64,000 bases of DNA, taken from the NCBI GenBank assembly GCA_030248065.1, contig JASAMV010004128.1:1-64000 (forward strand). Direction: 5' to 3'. The notes under the pieces were generated by a model. The model made no database searches and was not told where the DNA came from. It was given only the letters and a program-made list of their open reading frames with translations. This stretch comes from Rhynchonema sp. JSB1_4. Taxonomy: Eukaryota > Nematoda > Chromadorea > Monhysterida > Xyalidae. Made by a program: the position numbers and the translations under genes. Of this stretch, positions 54,147 through 64,000 are shown piece after piece; within the stretch, counting starts at the first letter, position 1, and every line of letters begins with the position of its first letter.

Positions 54147-55811
54147 ATGGTAGTTCTCGCCAACTTCGATGGTGATTTTATTTATGGCGTCTGGAAATCG
54201 AGCGTCGTATTTTTATCCGAACACAAAAACCTGACAAAGCTACTTGCTGCGCTGGCGTTTTGCAACGCGTTCCCGGTGCTGTTGTTCCTGGGCTTCTGCG
54301 CCGTCACTTTCGGCGTTGTCTTCGGCATTGCGACTGTTATCCTCGGTTGGTTTACTCAATGTGAGATGTAAATACATGTTCATGTTGATTTGATCTGATA
54401 ATTCGCACCGTTTTTTTGGTTTTCCCCGGTTCAGCGTCAAGCAGCATTGCTGTTGTTGCTCCGCAATACTTTGGCGGTCGAAACTGACCGCGAAGTGTGC
54501 TGCACTGCAGCTGCAATCACAAAGCGTGTTGTGCCCGAAAGACGACAACGAATGAGGTTCTGTATTCGCCGGTAGTGCTTGTGGAAACTTCTGACGAGGG
54601 GGAGATGCTGTACTGCTCAGCAATGGCGTAGCAGGGGGGGTGGGCTCCCCCCAGGTACAGTAGGTAGATAGGTTGACGCTCCATCCTGCTACAGTAGGTA
54701 GGTCGCCGCCCGGCGGCTGGTGCAGTAAGTTGCGATTTTTGGCTCAAAATGGTATAAAATCGGTACTTTTCACTCCAAATAGGCGAAAAATCGTGCGCTA
54801 CGCGCGAAATTAGCGTTTTAGAGCACAATTTCATCAAAATTTCGATCTAAAAAATTTTGTTCCCCCCTAGCTCGGCCGGTACAGTAGGTAGGTTGCCGCC
54901 CCACATTTGTGGTGGTACAGCAGGTTGCCGCCCCGCCTGGGTAGCTACACCACTGCTGCTCACTGCTCAGTGTAGTTCCTGGTCCGGAGGGGGAACAGGC
55001 GGTATCCCTCTTTTTCGGAGGGGGAATAGACGTACCTACCTGGGGGAAGGGGGGAGGACCCAAAGTTGGAGAGCAGTGCCAATTTTTGAGGTCAAAAATT
55101 TGACACATTTTTGGCCCGTTCTGGAAAAATCTCAATAAAAAGGGTATTTTCGCGATTTTTTGACAACATTGACCTAAAAATCACTCATTTTATGCCTAAA
55201 ATGCCTATTTTAGGCTAATTTTGCCTATTTTAGGCAAAAATTGGGGGAGCAGGTACCCGGAGGGGGAACAGGGGGCGGGGCAGGCGTACCATGGAGGAGG
55301 GTAACAGACCGTACCCGAGGAAGGACCCCCTCCCCAGGAACTACACTGGTACTGCTGTACGGGGCCAAAAAAAGAGAAAGATGCAAAGTGCGTGCTGTAC
55401 CCAGGATTTGGAGGGGCCCTTTTTCACGGGGGAGGTAACACATTTTATGGGGAGGTACTGTACCGTACCATGCTAATTGTTATACTACTGTAACATCTCG
55501 TGGGGATTGATTTTTATGGGATAAATGTGCATAGCGAATCCCCAGCCACAGCACTGTTCACTGGGGAGCAAACGAAATTTACGTGTATTTCTTGTGAGCA
55601 AGCACCTTGTCATAGAAACCGAAATTCAGTTGCTGTCACTCAACACGCAGGTCTGATCATCTCATTGGGCGTGCTGTGCCTGTTGCCATTCATGTGCATC
55701 TCGAGCTGTTGTGCTCTAATACTGTGGACGGGCGTCATTATGTGCACCGCAATGATGGACAAATTGAACACACGATTGGATGTGCTTCCGAAAGGCACAA
55801 AGGCTGCGTGA
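54147..55811 (+). CDS. promethin/LDAF1-like lipid-droplet protein (119 aa)
   Basis: Two exons, 54147-54345 and 55651-55811, join in phase (199 + 161 bases). After a short polar N-terminus the protein has two long hydrophobic hairpins (LLAALAFCNAFPVLLFLGFC and an ILGLIISLGVLCLLPF block), then a short polar tail. This double-hairpin layout with an LEGL/ILGL join resembles promethin (TMEM159/LDAF1), which works with seipin at sites of lipid-droplet birth in the ER. The call rests on topology and short local likeness, so another small hairpin membrane protein is possible. The single intron holds two hAT-like elements. Confidence 0.6.
54621..54955. mobile_element. hAT-like element in the LDAF1 intron (same family as 49435-49760)
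   Basis: Starts CAATGGCGTAGCAGGGGG, ends GGTAGCTACACCACTG, 335 bp. Flanking 8-mers CTGCTCAG (54613-54620) and CTGCTCAC (54956-54963) match at 7 of 8. The sequence is closely similar to the copy nested at 49435-49760. Confidence 0.85.
54968..55348. mobile_element. hAT-like element, family CAGTGTAGTTCCTGG
   Basis: Starts CAGTGTAGTTCCTGG and ends CCAGGAACTACACTG, perfect inverted ends, 381 bp. Flanking 8-mers TCACTGCT (54960-54967) and GTACTGCT (55349-55356) match at 6 of 8. The interior has repeated CGGAGGGGGAA words. It is in the LDAF1 intron, 12 bases after the element above. Confidence 0.8.
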
Positions 55812-56394
55812 CTGCCGTATTGAGCTATGTTGGTCAATAGTGATGGATTGATTTTGTATTTTGTACAACTTAACTTGACTTGTTATCCGCGCTCAGGTGC
55901 TAAAGATTTGTATTATGATGTAGGCACAGTTTCAACCATTGTCACACTTTTATCAAATTGGTAGATTTGCATTGTGTTATTTTGTTAGCTCAGGTTATGT
56001 TTGTACGAGAACATTAGTGCGCTGACGCTTGACTTTTCCACTTTGGACTTATGAACTATGGGTACTGACACTGATCTCTAGTCCTTCTGACGTTGCTCCG
56101 GGTTTGTTCCCTAATGTCATTTTCTTCCAATGTCATGATCACATGATCCTATCATCCAGTGTGGCTTGATGAAAATGAGATTCCTGCCTTACCAATTGTG
56201 TTTGATTAATAAATTATTCTCACTCCAATTGATATTCGTGAATATTATGATTTTTTGCATTGATATGTTCACTCGCGCACTGATTAATTCAAAATAGTGC
56301 GTTATTTTTAATTCCGCTGATCTGAAACTTCTGATATGCGCCTTCATCAATCAAAATAGGCCATTCAGGTATTGTCAGTCAATTGCCAGCATCA
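55812..56394. other. intergenic between LDAF1-like and GTF2H3
   Basis: An AATAAA lies near 56208-56213 and could serve the LDAF1-like gene. The promoter of GTF2H3 should lie in the last few hundred bases. Nothing else is seen. Confidence 0.4.
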
Positions 56395-58828
56395 ATGGAG
56401 ACACCTCAAAGTCACGGATTTATGTCGTTGGTGATTGACCTGACACCGGGTATTTGGGCTCAGTTGACTGCATCTGATCAGGTTGTTGACTTGATTTAAT
56501 GGTTTTTAGTATTTCATGGTTGCTCGAATGTTTCGTTTCCAGTCATCTGCCGTGCAAAGTTGGTTGATCGGCATTCGCTTGTTTGTGAACGCGTACGCCG
56601 CAGTCAATTCGTCCAATCAACTGCTCGTTCTTGCCGCTTCACCAGATGCGAAGTTCGTTTTGACGGTTATTTTGTTAAAATATTTTCCAACAAATGTTGT
56701 TTTCAATTCCGCTGATCGTACAATTCTTTTTTCGACATCGCATCGACATAATACAATTTAAAATTTATTAATTTTTTAAATTATTTTTTTTGAAAAAAAA
56801 ATACAATTTTTCTTTTAAAATTTATCATTTCTACATCTACTAAGTGAGTTTCACATGGCGATTGTGCTATTCGGCTGACGAGCGGGGGGCACAACGTCAC
56901 GCCGATGGTCTCGAATACCCCGCGAAACCTAGGCGTAGACAGGACTCCAAATTAATTTTTTTTCCAATAATTTGCTAAATACAACCGTCACACAATGCTC
57001 TCGCATCCCTTCAAGACAAGATCATGTTTGTGGCAGACTGTGATTGTACGATGTGGCGTTTTGAACGTGATTACCTCGATGGTGCAAACTAGCCGCAATA
57101 TCTGGCTTCTCGACCAAAGTGGACACTTCCAGTCAACAGCGTTGACGCACTAATTCTTTTACAGTGATGCAGTGTTATTGGCGAGTGATCCTCAGCGTTC
57201 CTGTGATATCGGTGCAATGGTGGTGGCGAGAATCCACGAGAAATTCACCGACGACAAAGCTGATTTCAGCGCACAGCAGTGTTCGCTAGCCGTGCCACTC
57301 ACTTTGGCCATGTGCCGTTAGTGATGCTTACTCATTATTGATCGTGCATGCGGTCGGGTCGAAATACCAATGCCACTCATAAAAACGTGGAGCCGAAGCG
57401 CGTAAACGACAATAGATTTTCATTTATTCAGGAATGGGACGTCATCGACGTCAGACTGGCAATAGTTCGTCCACCAACTACAGAATTATGGTTTGAACCT
57501 TTCCATCGTTGGAATTGTATTATTTGCATCCTAGACTTACAATTTGCAATTTTATGTTCATGACATCAGGTGATGAAAATCTCCGCTGATTCGAGCGCGC
57601 AACATTTGAGTCTGATGAACATTTTGTTCGCCGCTCAGAAACAAGTTTGTTTTCTATTTGCGTTTGCTGTTGGTAATCGTTCGAAATCTACAATCTTGTT
57701 CGTTTAGGGTATTCACATTGACTGTTGTGCCATTCAAAACGATTGCGCGCTGATGCAGCAGGTGAATAACTGTAATTCTACCATGAGCCGTGGCTGATCG
57801 ACCGATCTCGTTCGGGTTGCGTAAAACTAATTAAGTTACAAAATTAACGCAAAGCAGTCAATTCTTCAGGCATGTGATATCACCGGCGGCGTATATTTGC
57901 GTGTCGACGACCTGACAGGCATCACGCAGCATTTATTGGTTGGTCTTGTGCTGACTCACAGATGTAGTTATGATCAGTGGTGGGAAATCATTCATTTCGA
58001 GCGATATGCCAAGATTTGGAAAATTTCCCACGGATGCCACAAAGAAGTAAAATTTCCACACATGCTGGAGGTTTTGTTCGAAAAAACTTGAAAGATTACC
58101 ATAGATAGGGTGTTTCACAAATTTTCTCATAATTTTGTAAGTGCTGCAGAAATGTTCAGTGTGTTGGCCGTCCGAATGTTTCACAAGTTGATTTTCGGGT
58201 TTTAGGGGCGTATTCTACAGTGCGGCAGCGAATTTGGAAATTTACTATAACAGCTAATTACGCACCTGTTTGGTGGTGGCGGGTTGGCCGCGGTCTAGTG
58301 CATGTAAGGAACACCGCTTGTTACGCGGCATGATTTATGCGCATGACACCATTGAAACATCTGAATTTCCCACGTATTATTCTTTATGCCAGACGACATT
58401 TCTGCCCGACCCCGACGTGCGCGCGCGATTGCAAATGCCGGAAAGTGCCGATGTCGATTATCGACCGGCCTGTTTCTGTCATCGCAAATTCGTCGAAGTC
58501 GGCTGGGTGTGTTCCGTCTGTCTTTCAGGTGTGTCCCCTGTCTGTGCGCACTCAGGTCCACAGCTCGACTTCCAGAATTTAATTCCAAATGGTTGATTTC
58601 AAACTGGTTCATTAAAATTGTTTCAGTGTTCTGTGATTTCTCGCCCATCTGCCCAACATGCCGGTACGTTATCCGTCAGTTGTGTTTTTTTTTCAATTTT
58701 TCTGATTGTTTAGTTTCAAAGTGATATGAATGTGTGACTCAACTTCCAGAACCACGCACAAGCTGGATTTTGCAAAGTTGCCCAAAAAGCGAAAGAAGCC
58801 CGTGCCCTCGAGCAAAGACTCTTCTTGA
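56395..58828 (+). CDS. GTF2H3: TFIIH core subunit p34 / GTF2H3 (Tfb4), 285 aa
   Basis: Ten exons join in phase: 56395-56481, 56543-56652, 57165-57316, 57432-57490, 57570-57644, 57708-57761, 57870-57938, 58393-58528, 58627-58663 and 58750-58828. The N-terminal von Willebrand-like fold shows SLVIDLTPGIW, ILFAAQKQGIHIDCC and QQACDITGGVYL. The C-terminal zinc finger has CFCH, CSVC, FCDFSPICPTC. The tail is basic (KKRKKPVP). p34 is a structural subunit of TFIIH that pairs with p44 and supports RNA polymerase II initiation and nucleotide excision repair. The length fits human p34 (308 aa). All key blocks are present. Confidence 0.93.
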
Positions 58829-59097
58829 TCATTACACGCAGTATTCGTTGCATCTTGCTACTCTCGTTTGTAACGGAGCAATTTCGTTTGGCTCTTGTGT
58901 TATCCACCACATGAAGTAAGCCAACAGAATTGAATAAAAGCTTCGTTAATAACATGCTGTTTTTGTCATCATTTGTCGTTCATAAAGTTGCGTGCTAGGT
59001 GTGCGCCTGTGCTTGCCACAGATACCTCCGTGAAAGCCTGGCTGTTTTTCGTGATGACTAATCAGCTTGCAAAATCAGGCTACTTGGTGCGTCTAAA
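58829..59097. promoter_or_regulatory. short intergenic spacer with AATAAA at 58933-58938
   Basis: AATAAA lies about 105 bases past the GTF2H3 stop. The next gene starts 270 bases after that stop in the same direction, so its promoter must be compact or the pair could be co-transcribed. Confidence 0.45.
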
Positions 59098-61873
59098 ATG
59101 TCGGCCCGCCGTCATGCCAGCACATGTTCGCAGGCTTTTACCACGTTTGAGCCGTGTGGTTGGCATGGTCTCACTGCTGAAGAAAAGGAACACGTTAGGC
59201 TATGGATAGCTACCGAACCCGGGCCCCGAATTGCATCTGTGTTGCAGGTATTGTGAAGTTTTCTTTGAAGCGAATGAAGTTTGTCCAGAAGAGACGATGC
59301 AACTTTTCATATATGAAGGAACTGGCTGACTGCAACCGAAAGCCTAAAATTTTTCGACACTGATCTGGAAGTTAATTTTTCCACCAGTCTGCTTTTCCAA
59401 CAGTCGCGAACGGGCTGTGTGAACGTGCGCGTGATGTTTCAAACGCATTTACCACAAGACGGTGATCGTCCGTTGATGGTGTTGGTGTCGGGTACAGGCA
59501 ACGCAACGCAACGACAGCAGTTGCTCGACATCCTCAAAAAGGATCCTTTGAAGTAAGTGGTCAGTTCAATATTGATTCTTGAGACGCGATGAACGAGCAG
59601 TCTGTCCCGTCTGATTCGAGGCGCTAAGTAATCAATCAATGAGCATGGGATGTTTTTATGTTTTGGACTTCTGCAGTCCCTCATGTAGGACATGCCTGAT
59701 GATGCACCCCCAGTGAGTGATGTCATCACTTGGTCGGCGCAATGTGCTGCTCAAATTTCAGAGCACATTTGTTTTGGGGTGCATGGATAAAGGTGATTGA
59801 GTGGAGAGACGCCGATGCGAGTGACAATATGGTTGTGCAGCTGGACAAACAGACGCACACGTTGACCGTGCACAAACCGCGGACTAAACGTGACTGGAAA
59901 TTTCTCGCCACCGACTTTCTTTATCTGCTCACGACTTTTACGCAGGTGGGCAACGAAAATTCACTGCTGAAAATCGAGTAAATCCTCAAAATGCAACAGC
60001 GCGCATTCAGGTGACATCGATCAACGTATGTGGCACAATCGACATGAATGATCATCGCTACGAGCTATTGGACGAATTCGTTTTCATGGAAATAATCCAT
60101 GGCGGCTTTCCGCAGCTGAACGTTGTCGAGCTCAGTGTGGACGAGGAGTGTGCGTTCTACTGTATATTATGTTAGAGTGGAAATTTTGAATTTGATCTAC
60201 TGCATTTCAGCTGACTCTTGTATCCCACTGCTGTATCATTTGGGCACAAATGTGTTCAACGAACGTCCGTTGTTGAGCCTGAATATTGTCAGTTTGCACT
60301 CAGTTGACGCCGTCAAAGCCGTCGTACTTCTGTCTGATTGTTTGCAGGTTCGACTGTTGTTGTTCCGAAATTTCATATGCAACTGATTTTGTTGGACCCA
60401 GTTCACAAAAAGATCACCAGCGGTAAACGCATCAAGCGAAAAGTCATTATTGTTCTTGAAAGTCACATGGGACATTTATGTGTGTTGCTTCAATCTCGCC
60501 AGCGGTCTGCCCACAGGAACTGCACGTGACCGAGGGCTGTGCACTGGTCGTCGTTCGTCTGTTTGTCGACCTGCTGTCGTGCTGCCCGGTCCAACTCAAA
60601 GCTTTGGTCATCGACACGTCACTTCTCGCAAACACAGCCGCGCAACGCGCATTCGTTCGCTTGCTCAACTCTGGTGCACTTCACTCGCTACAACATATTC
60701 GTCTGATTGCTGATGAAAAACTCAGCCGAAAACTGTTGGTGCAGTTTCCTCATTTGTTGACCGGGCTGAGCGGTATAGCTCCCAGCGATCAAATCACAGG
60801 TAGTTGGGTGTATCGGTGTATGCTTGTTTGCTGTTGGCTGGTCTAAAAAATTTCTTTAGTCTCGCAATGGTTTGATCGCATTGATTTACAGTGTTTCGCA
60901 GACTCATGATCTTCTGGTCGAAATGCCAAGAATCATATACGGTGTTTCCAAACTTTTGTTGAGCTGTTTTCACACACGGTTCTCGAACCTCACAGAAACA
61001 CATATCGTATTGCCAATGGTCAATGTTAAACAAACGCCTGACCAGGGCAAGGGCAAAGTCCAACCAACGACATGCGTGTCGACCTGTTCAGTAAATGTTG
61101 GGTTCACTGACTCAAGATTTGTCTTTCTGCGCTAGTCTTGTGGGTGAATTATGATCAGCAAATTGTGTGATTTCAGAATTCATCGGCACTTTTTCGATGC
61201 CGCCGCCCAGCATGCTGCACTTCTACATATTCTTCCACCGTCTCACGAGCATCTTTCCCAAATTGAGCACCGTGCGACTGTTGCGCTTCCCGCCCGGCTT
61301 CGTGTATCTGTCGCTGCAGACATTTGCCCGAATCGTGCGCTTCCTGTGCTGCCGTGTGCCAGATGCACCAAATCAGGTGCTCACCACTAATATTTGTAGA
61401 GGCTCATTTATGATGTCCTATTCCGTCACATAGCGTATGCACTCAATGTATAATTTCTTGCGCTCATTTCGGGCTGCGATACAACATCAGAATATCACCC
61501 GAAAATCATGGTTCGACTGGAATTGCAGCGTATTTTGTCAATATGAGACATAAAAACATTGACAGACTGTAGCTGTGCGCAGGTGCGACTTGTGCTGAAT
61601 CAACTACGACCGTGCGTGTCGAGTGAGTCCGGTGCGCGACTGTATTATGAGCAGCTGCCCATCGACCAAATTGATGCGGCGCTCCGTGCCGAGTTCGGCT
61701 GCATCTACGGCCGTGATATTGACTTAGTAGAGCACGGTCCATGCACAACCTACACATTCACGATCGGCGATTGTTGCTTCCAGCTCGACATCATCAATCC
61801 TCTCAAGGGATTGGAGTTTTTGGAGTCGCCCGTTGGTGGTATAGTGGATGTCGAATTTGACGACGACCAGTGA
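59098..61873 (+). CDS. unrecognised protein, leucine-rich, 501 aa
   Basis: Eight exons join in phase: 59098-59247, 59404-59552, 59762-59945, 60011-60149, 60211-60347, 60517-60772, 61177-61376 and 61583-61873, ending TGA. The first ATG is followed by a Cys/Ser-rich lead and an acidic helix. The middle has regularly spaced Leu/Ile/Val strands (FPQLNVVELSVDEE, RPLLSLNIVSLHS, LKALVIDTSLL, LSTVRLLRFPPG) that look like degenerate leucine-rich repeats, as in the ligand part of F-box proteins; no F-box was identified. The C-terminus is acidic (EFDDDQ). There is no signal peptide or membrane span. The complete phase match argues strongly for a real gene. Confidence 0.72.
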
Positions 61874-62230
61874 TTGTTTTGCGCCTTGCTCTTTCTGCCT
61901 AGTCGGCCTTGAGATTTGCTCATGGCACGTTTTGCTGTTTTGTCCAGTTTCCGGACGTAACCTTTCTTGTGTCACTTGTTGCCAACAAAAGTTTTCCATT
62001 TTCTAACATTGTCAGATTCTTACCAGACAAAATAAGAAAGGCGTTGCTGATTGGCTGCATCAAAATTAAATGTTACGGCGGTATTTTATACATACCTACA
62101 TGTACGTTATTAGTTGCTATATAAGCACGGCCCATACCTGGAGCGCTCCAAAAGTCCGCGAAAATTCGTATCTGCGAAAATTCGTTGTGTAATAGGTGTA
62201 TGTTTAATGATGTGGAAGGCAAACAAGCGT
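61874..62230. other. intergenic downstream of the 501-aa gene
   Basis: No supported gene. Short frames only. Confidence 0.35.
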
Positions 62231-62563
62231 ATAAGTCCGTCCACCAGCTCATGGCACTTTGTATTGCTGCTGGCTGGTTTGGTCCCTTCCTCCACGTTCT
62301 AATAAAAGAGAAACTGAGTGTGAGCGATTTTGCAAAAAACTAAAAGAAAATAATAAAATGTGTCGAAAACGATTGAATTCGATCAAATTTAAAATTAAAT
62401 TAAATTAAAATCTATAAAACACGTCGATTTCATAAAGACGGCAATTTAGGAGCAAAAATAATTTTTTTCGGAAACTCAATTTCTCATTCATTAGAACGTG
62501 GAGGAAGGGAACAAGTCGGCCAGCAGCAACACAAAGTGCCATGAGCTGGTGGACGGACTATAA
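62231..62563. repeat. inverted repeat with 70-bp arms
   Basis: The arm at 62231-62304 (GTCCACCAGCTCATGGCACT then GAGGAAGG-type end) recurs inverted at 62491-62563 with few mismatches. The loop of about 185 bases is A/T-rich. GTGCCATGAGCTGGTGGA also occurs near 47928-47945. Confidence 0.65.
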
Positions 62564-63700
62564 CATGGTTCCTGGATAGGTACATAAGAACGCGGCCCAG
62601 GGTGACCCACGTGTAACGTGGTCTAAGCTATGGTATGAGCTATTGAAGTGGGGCTGGAGAATGAGCCACGAGAAGACACATCACAGAGATTCTACGATAA
62701 GGTCATGGAGAACGTTCCTGAAAGTGGGTGTACAGTAGTCATAACATAATCAGCATACCAGTGATAAGCACAGGCAGGTGGTGGAAACACGGATGACTAA
62801 TAACAGGGGCTGGAAAAGGATCATAACATAATGATGTATTTCATTCGGGCAGGATTTTTTATTTCAAACAAAACCAGCTGCCACGGGCACCCAAATAGTC
62901 AATTTTTACGTGCCAACAAGGTATTGTGGCACCCAAATAAGGCCCAAACCGCGACAAACGCCAAAATTTAGGTGCCGCTGGCACCAAAACTCCTAAATTC
63001 TAGGTTCCAGAATTCAATTTTTAGGTGCCATGGCACCCATGTAAATTTAGTCAAAAAACGCTGCATTTCTGTGCTTCCATGCCGATTCCACTATTTTTTC
63101 TGGCCTCAATGTTGTTAAAATTGTCGTTACTCCATTTATGATGCCCGTGTGCGAGTGCTGGCTCGTTCCCTTGTCCTTTGTGACCAGAAAGAAACCACAG
63201 TTTGTTTTAAGTGTGAGTGTTTTCATACAGCCTGGACACAGTTGGTCATTTCTACATAAGTGTAGTGAGGAGGTATGTATCTACATGATAGGACCTTTTT
63301 ACTCAACTATGACAATTTTGGTGCAGACAGAGAGTAACAAACAGCAGCTGATGTGCACATAAACTGAACTGAGCGGGTTTCCGCTTTCTGGCCATCAATA
63401 GACCACTGCACTGCACAGTCGAGGTTTTCCTTCTGCTGTCTTGTTTGGTGCAGTTCACGTGGCGCCAGCTGCCCTTGCCACCGGGCGCACAAATGTTTCA
63501 GTGGAGCACTCAGTATTGGTGGCGGCGTCCAGCCACAGGCCCACTGATGACTCAGTGTCATTTACGGCAGTTATTTGCGTTCGCGTTGGCAGCTTTTTTC
63601 TTTGAACAAAAACAATACATTTCACCATCAACCGTGCGGATTTCCACATAAGCAGACCTTACTTTTTTCGTGCTTCATCCACCAAGAACTGCCCCACACA
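62564..63700. other. intergenic with a GGTGCC/GGCACC repeat patch (62875-63045)
   Basis: The patch repeats GGCACCCAAATA and TAGGTGCC words, partly as palindromes. At 63440-63580 both strands are open and compositionally coding-like; an AG acceptor at 63452-63453 precedes the plus-strand frame, but I cannot decide whether an exon is present or on which strand. Confidence 0.35.
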
Positions 63701-63863
63701 ATGGATTTTTTGCTGAACAAAAAACACCGCGTTCTGCCTTCTGTGCCAGTGGAGCACGGCATCTTCAGTGTTACACCGATGAAACCGAATGTGTTGATGC
63801 TGATCGATGCGAATCCAGCTGTGATTGAGACAATCAGACACACTGTGCATCACTACTGGCCTG
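63701..63863 (+). CDS. first exon of a gene that runs off the window
   Basis: ATG at 63701 opens a 54-codon exon ending at a GTTAGT donor in phase 1. The peptide has a basic start (LLNKKHRVLP) and an LMLIDANPAVIETI stretch of likely strand-helix type. No family is recognised, and the next exon is not visible before 64000. Confidence 0.5.
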
Positions 63864-64000
63864 GTTAGTGCCAATTCGTTAGTTTTTATAACGTTCTTTT
63901 TCAATCAAGATGAGATTGTCTCTTTGAGTTCAATCAGAAAGCCAGCGCATGCATGGTTAACCTGCCTTGAGCGTGATTTTGCGGGATTTGAATGCATTTC

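Overview
The window is nuclear DNA of a multicellular animal, most probably a nematode. Genes are split into many short exons by spliceosomal introns. Two tandem secreted astacin proteases end in ShK domains, an arrangement common in nematodes. Two short arrays of TTAGGC units, the nematode telomere repeat, lie inside the sequence. Nothing bacterial or viral was seen. The species is not identified.

Layout: 1-1230 holds the 3' end of a coiled-coil gene (+). 3.8-5.6 kb is a complete beta-1,3-galactosyltransferase (+). 7.05-17.2 kb holds two tandem astacin-ShKT genes (+), the second with a hAT-like element in its last intron. 17.6-20.5 kb holds two unrecognised minus-strand genes. 21.66-29.07 kb is a complete minus-strand rabphilin gene of 21 exons (910 aa), with a RIM-type zinc finger and C2A and C2B domains. 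29-40.8 kb is gene-poor and carries several small repeats. 40.8-47.6 kb holds a possible small membrane protein (+), a RING-CH ubiquitin ligase (+), a secreted protein (-) and a divergent 26S proteasome ATPase Rpt2 (-). 48.8-54 kb is a transposon cluster with a threefold nest of hAT-like elements and a 2.2-kb palindromic element. 54.1-61.9 kb holds a promethin/LDAF1-like lipid-droplet protein, the TFIIH subunit p34 (GTF2H3) and an unrecognised 501-aa protein, all (+). A new gene starts at 63.7 kb.

Gene models were built by hand from splice signals, reading phase and remembered family features. For GalT, both astacins, rabphilin, MARCH, Rpt2, LDAF1, GTF2H3 and the 501-aa gene every exon joins in phase from ATG to stop. 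The genes are a mixed chromosomal neighbourhood rather than an operon or one pathway: glycosylation, extracellular proteolysis, vesicle docking, protein turnover, lipid storage and transcription/DNA repair.

The most unusual signals are: the nested hAT-like elements with intact 8-bp target duplications; a short dispersed motif, GTGAAACATCAC, found 14 times at its 10-base core and often beside splice sites; an Rpt2 with an altered pore loop; and a shared six-cysteine module at the N-terminus of both astacins. I saw no clear case of a wholly new biological system.
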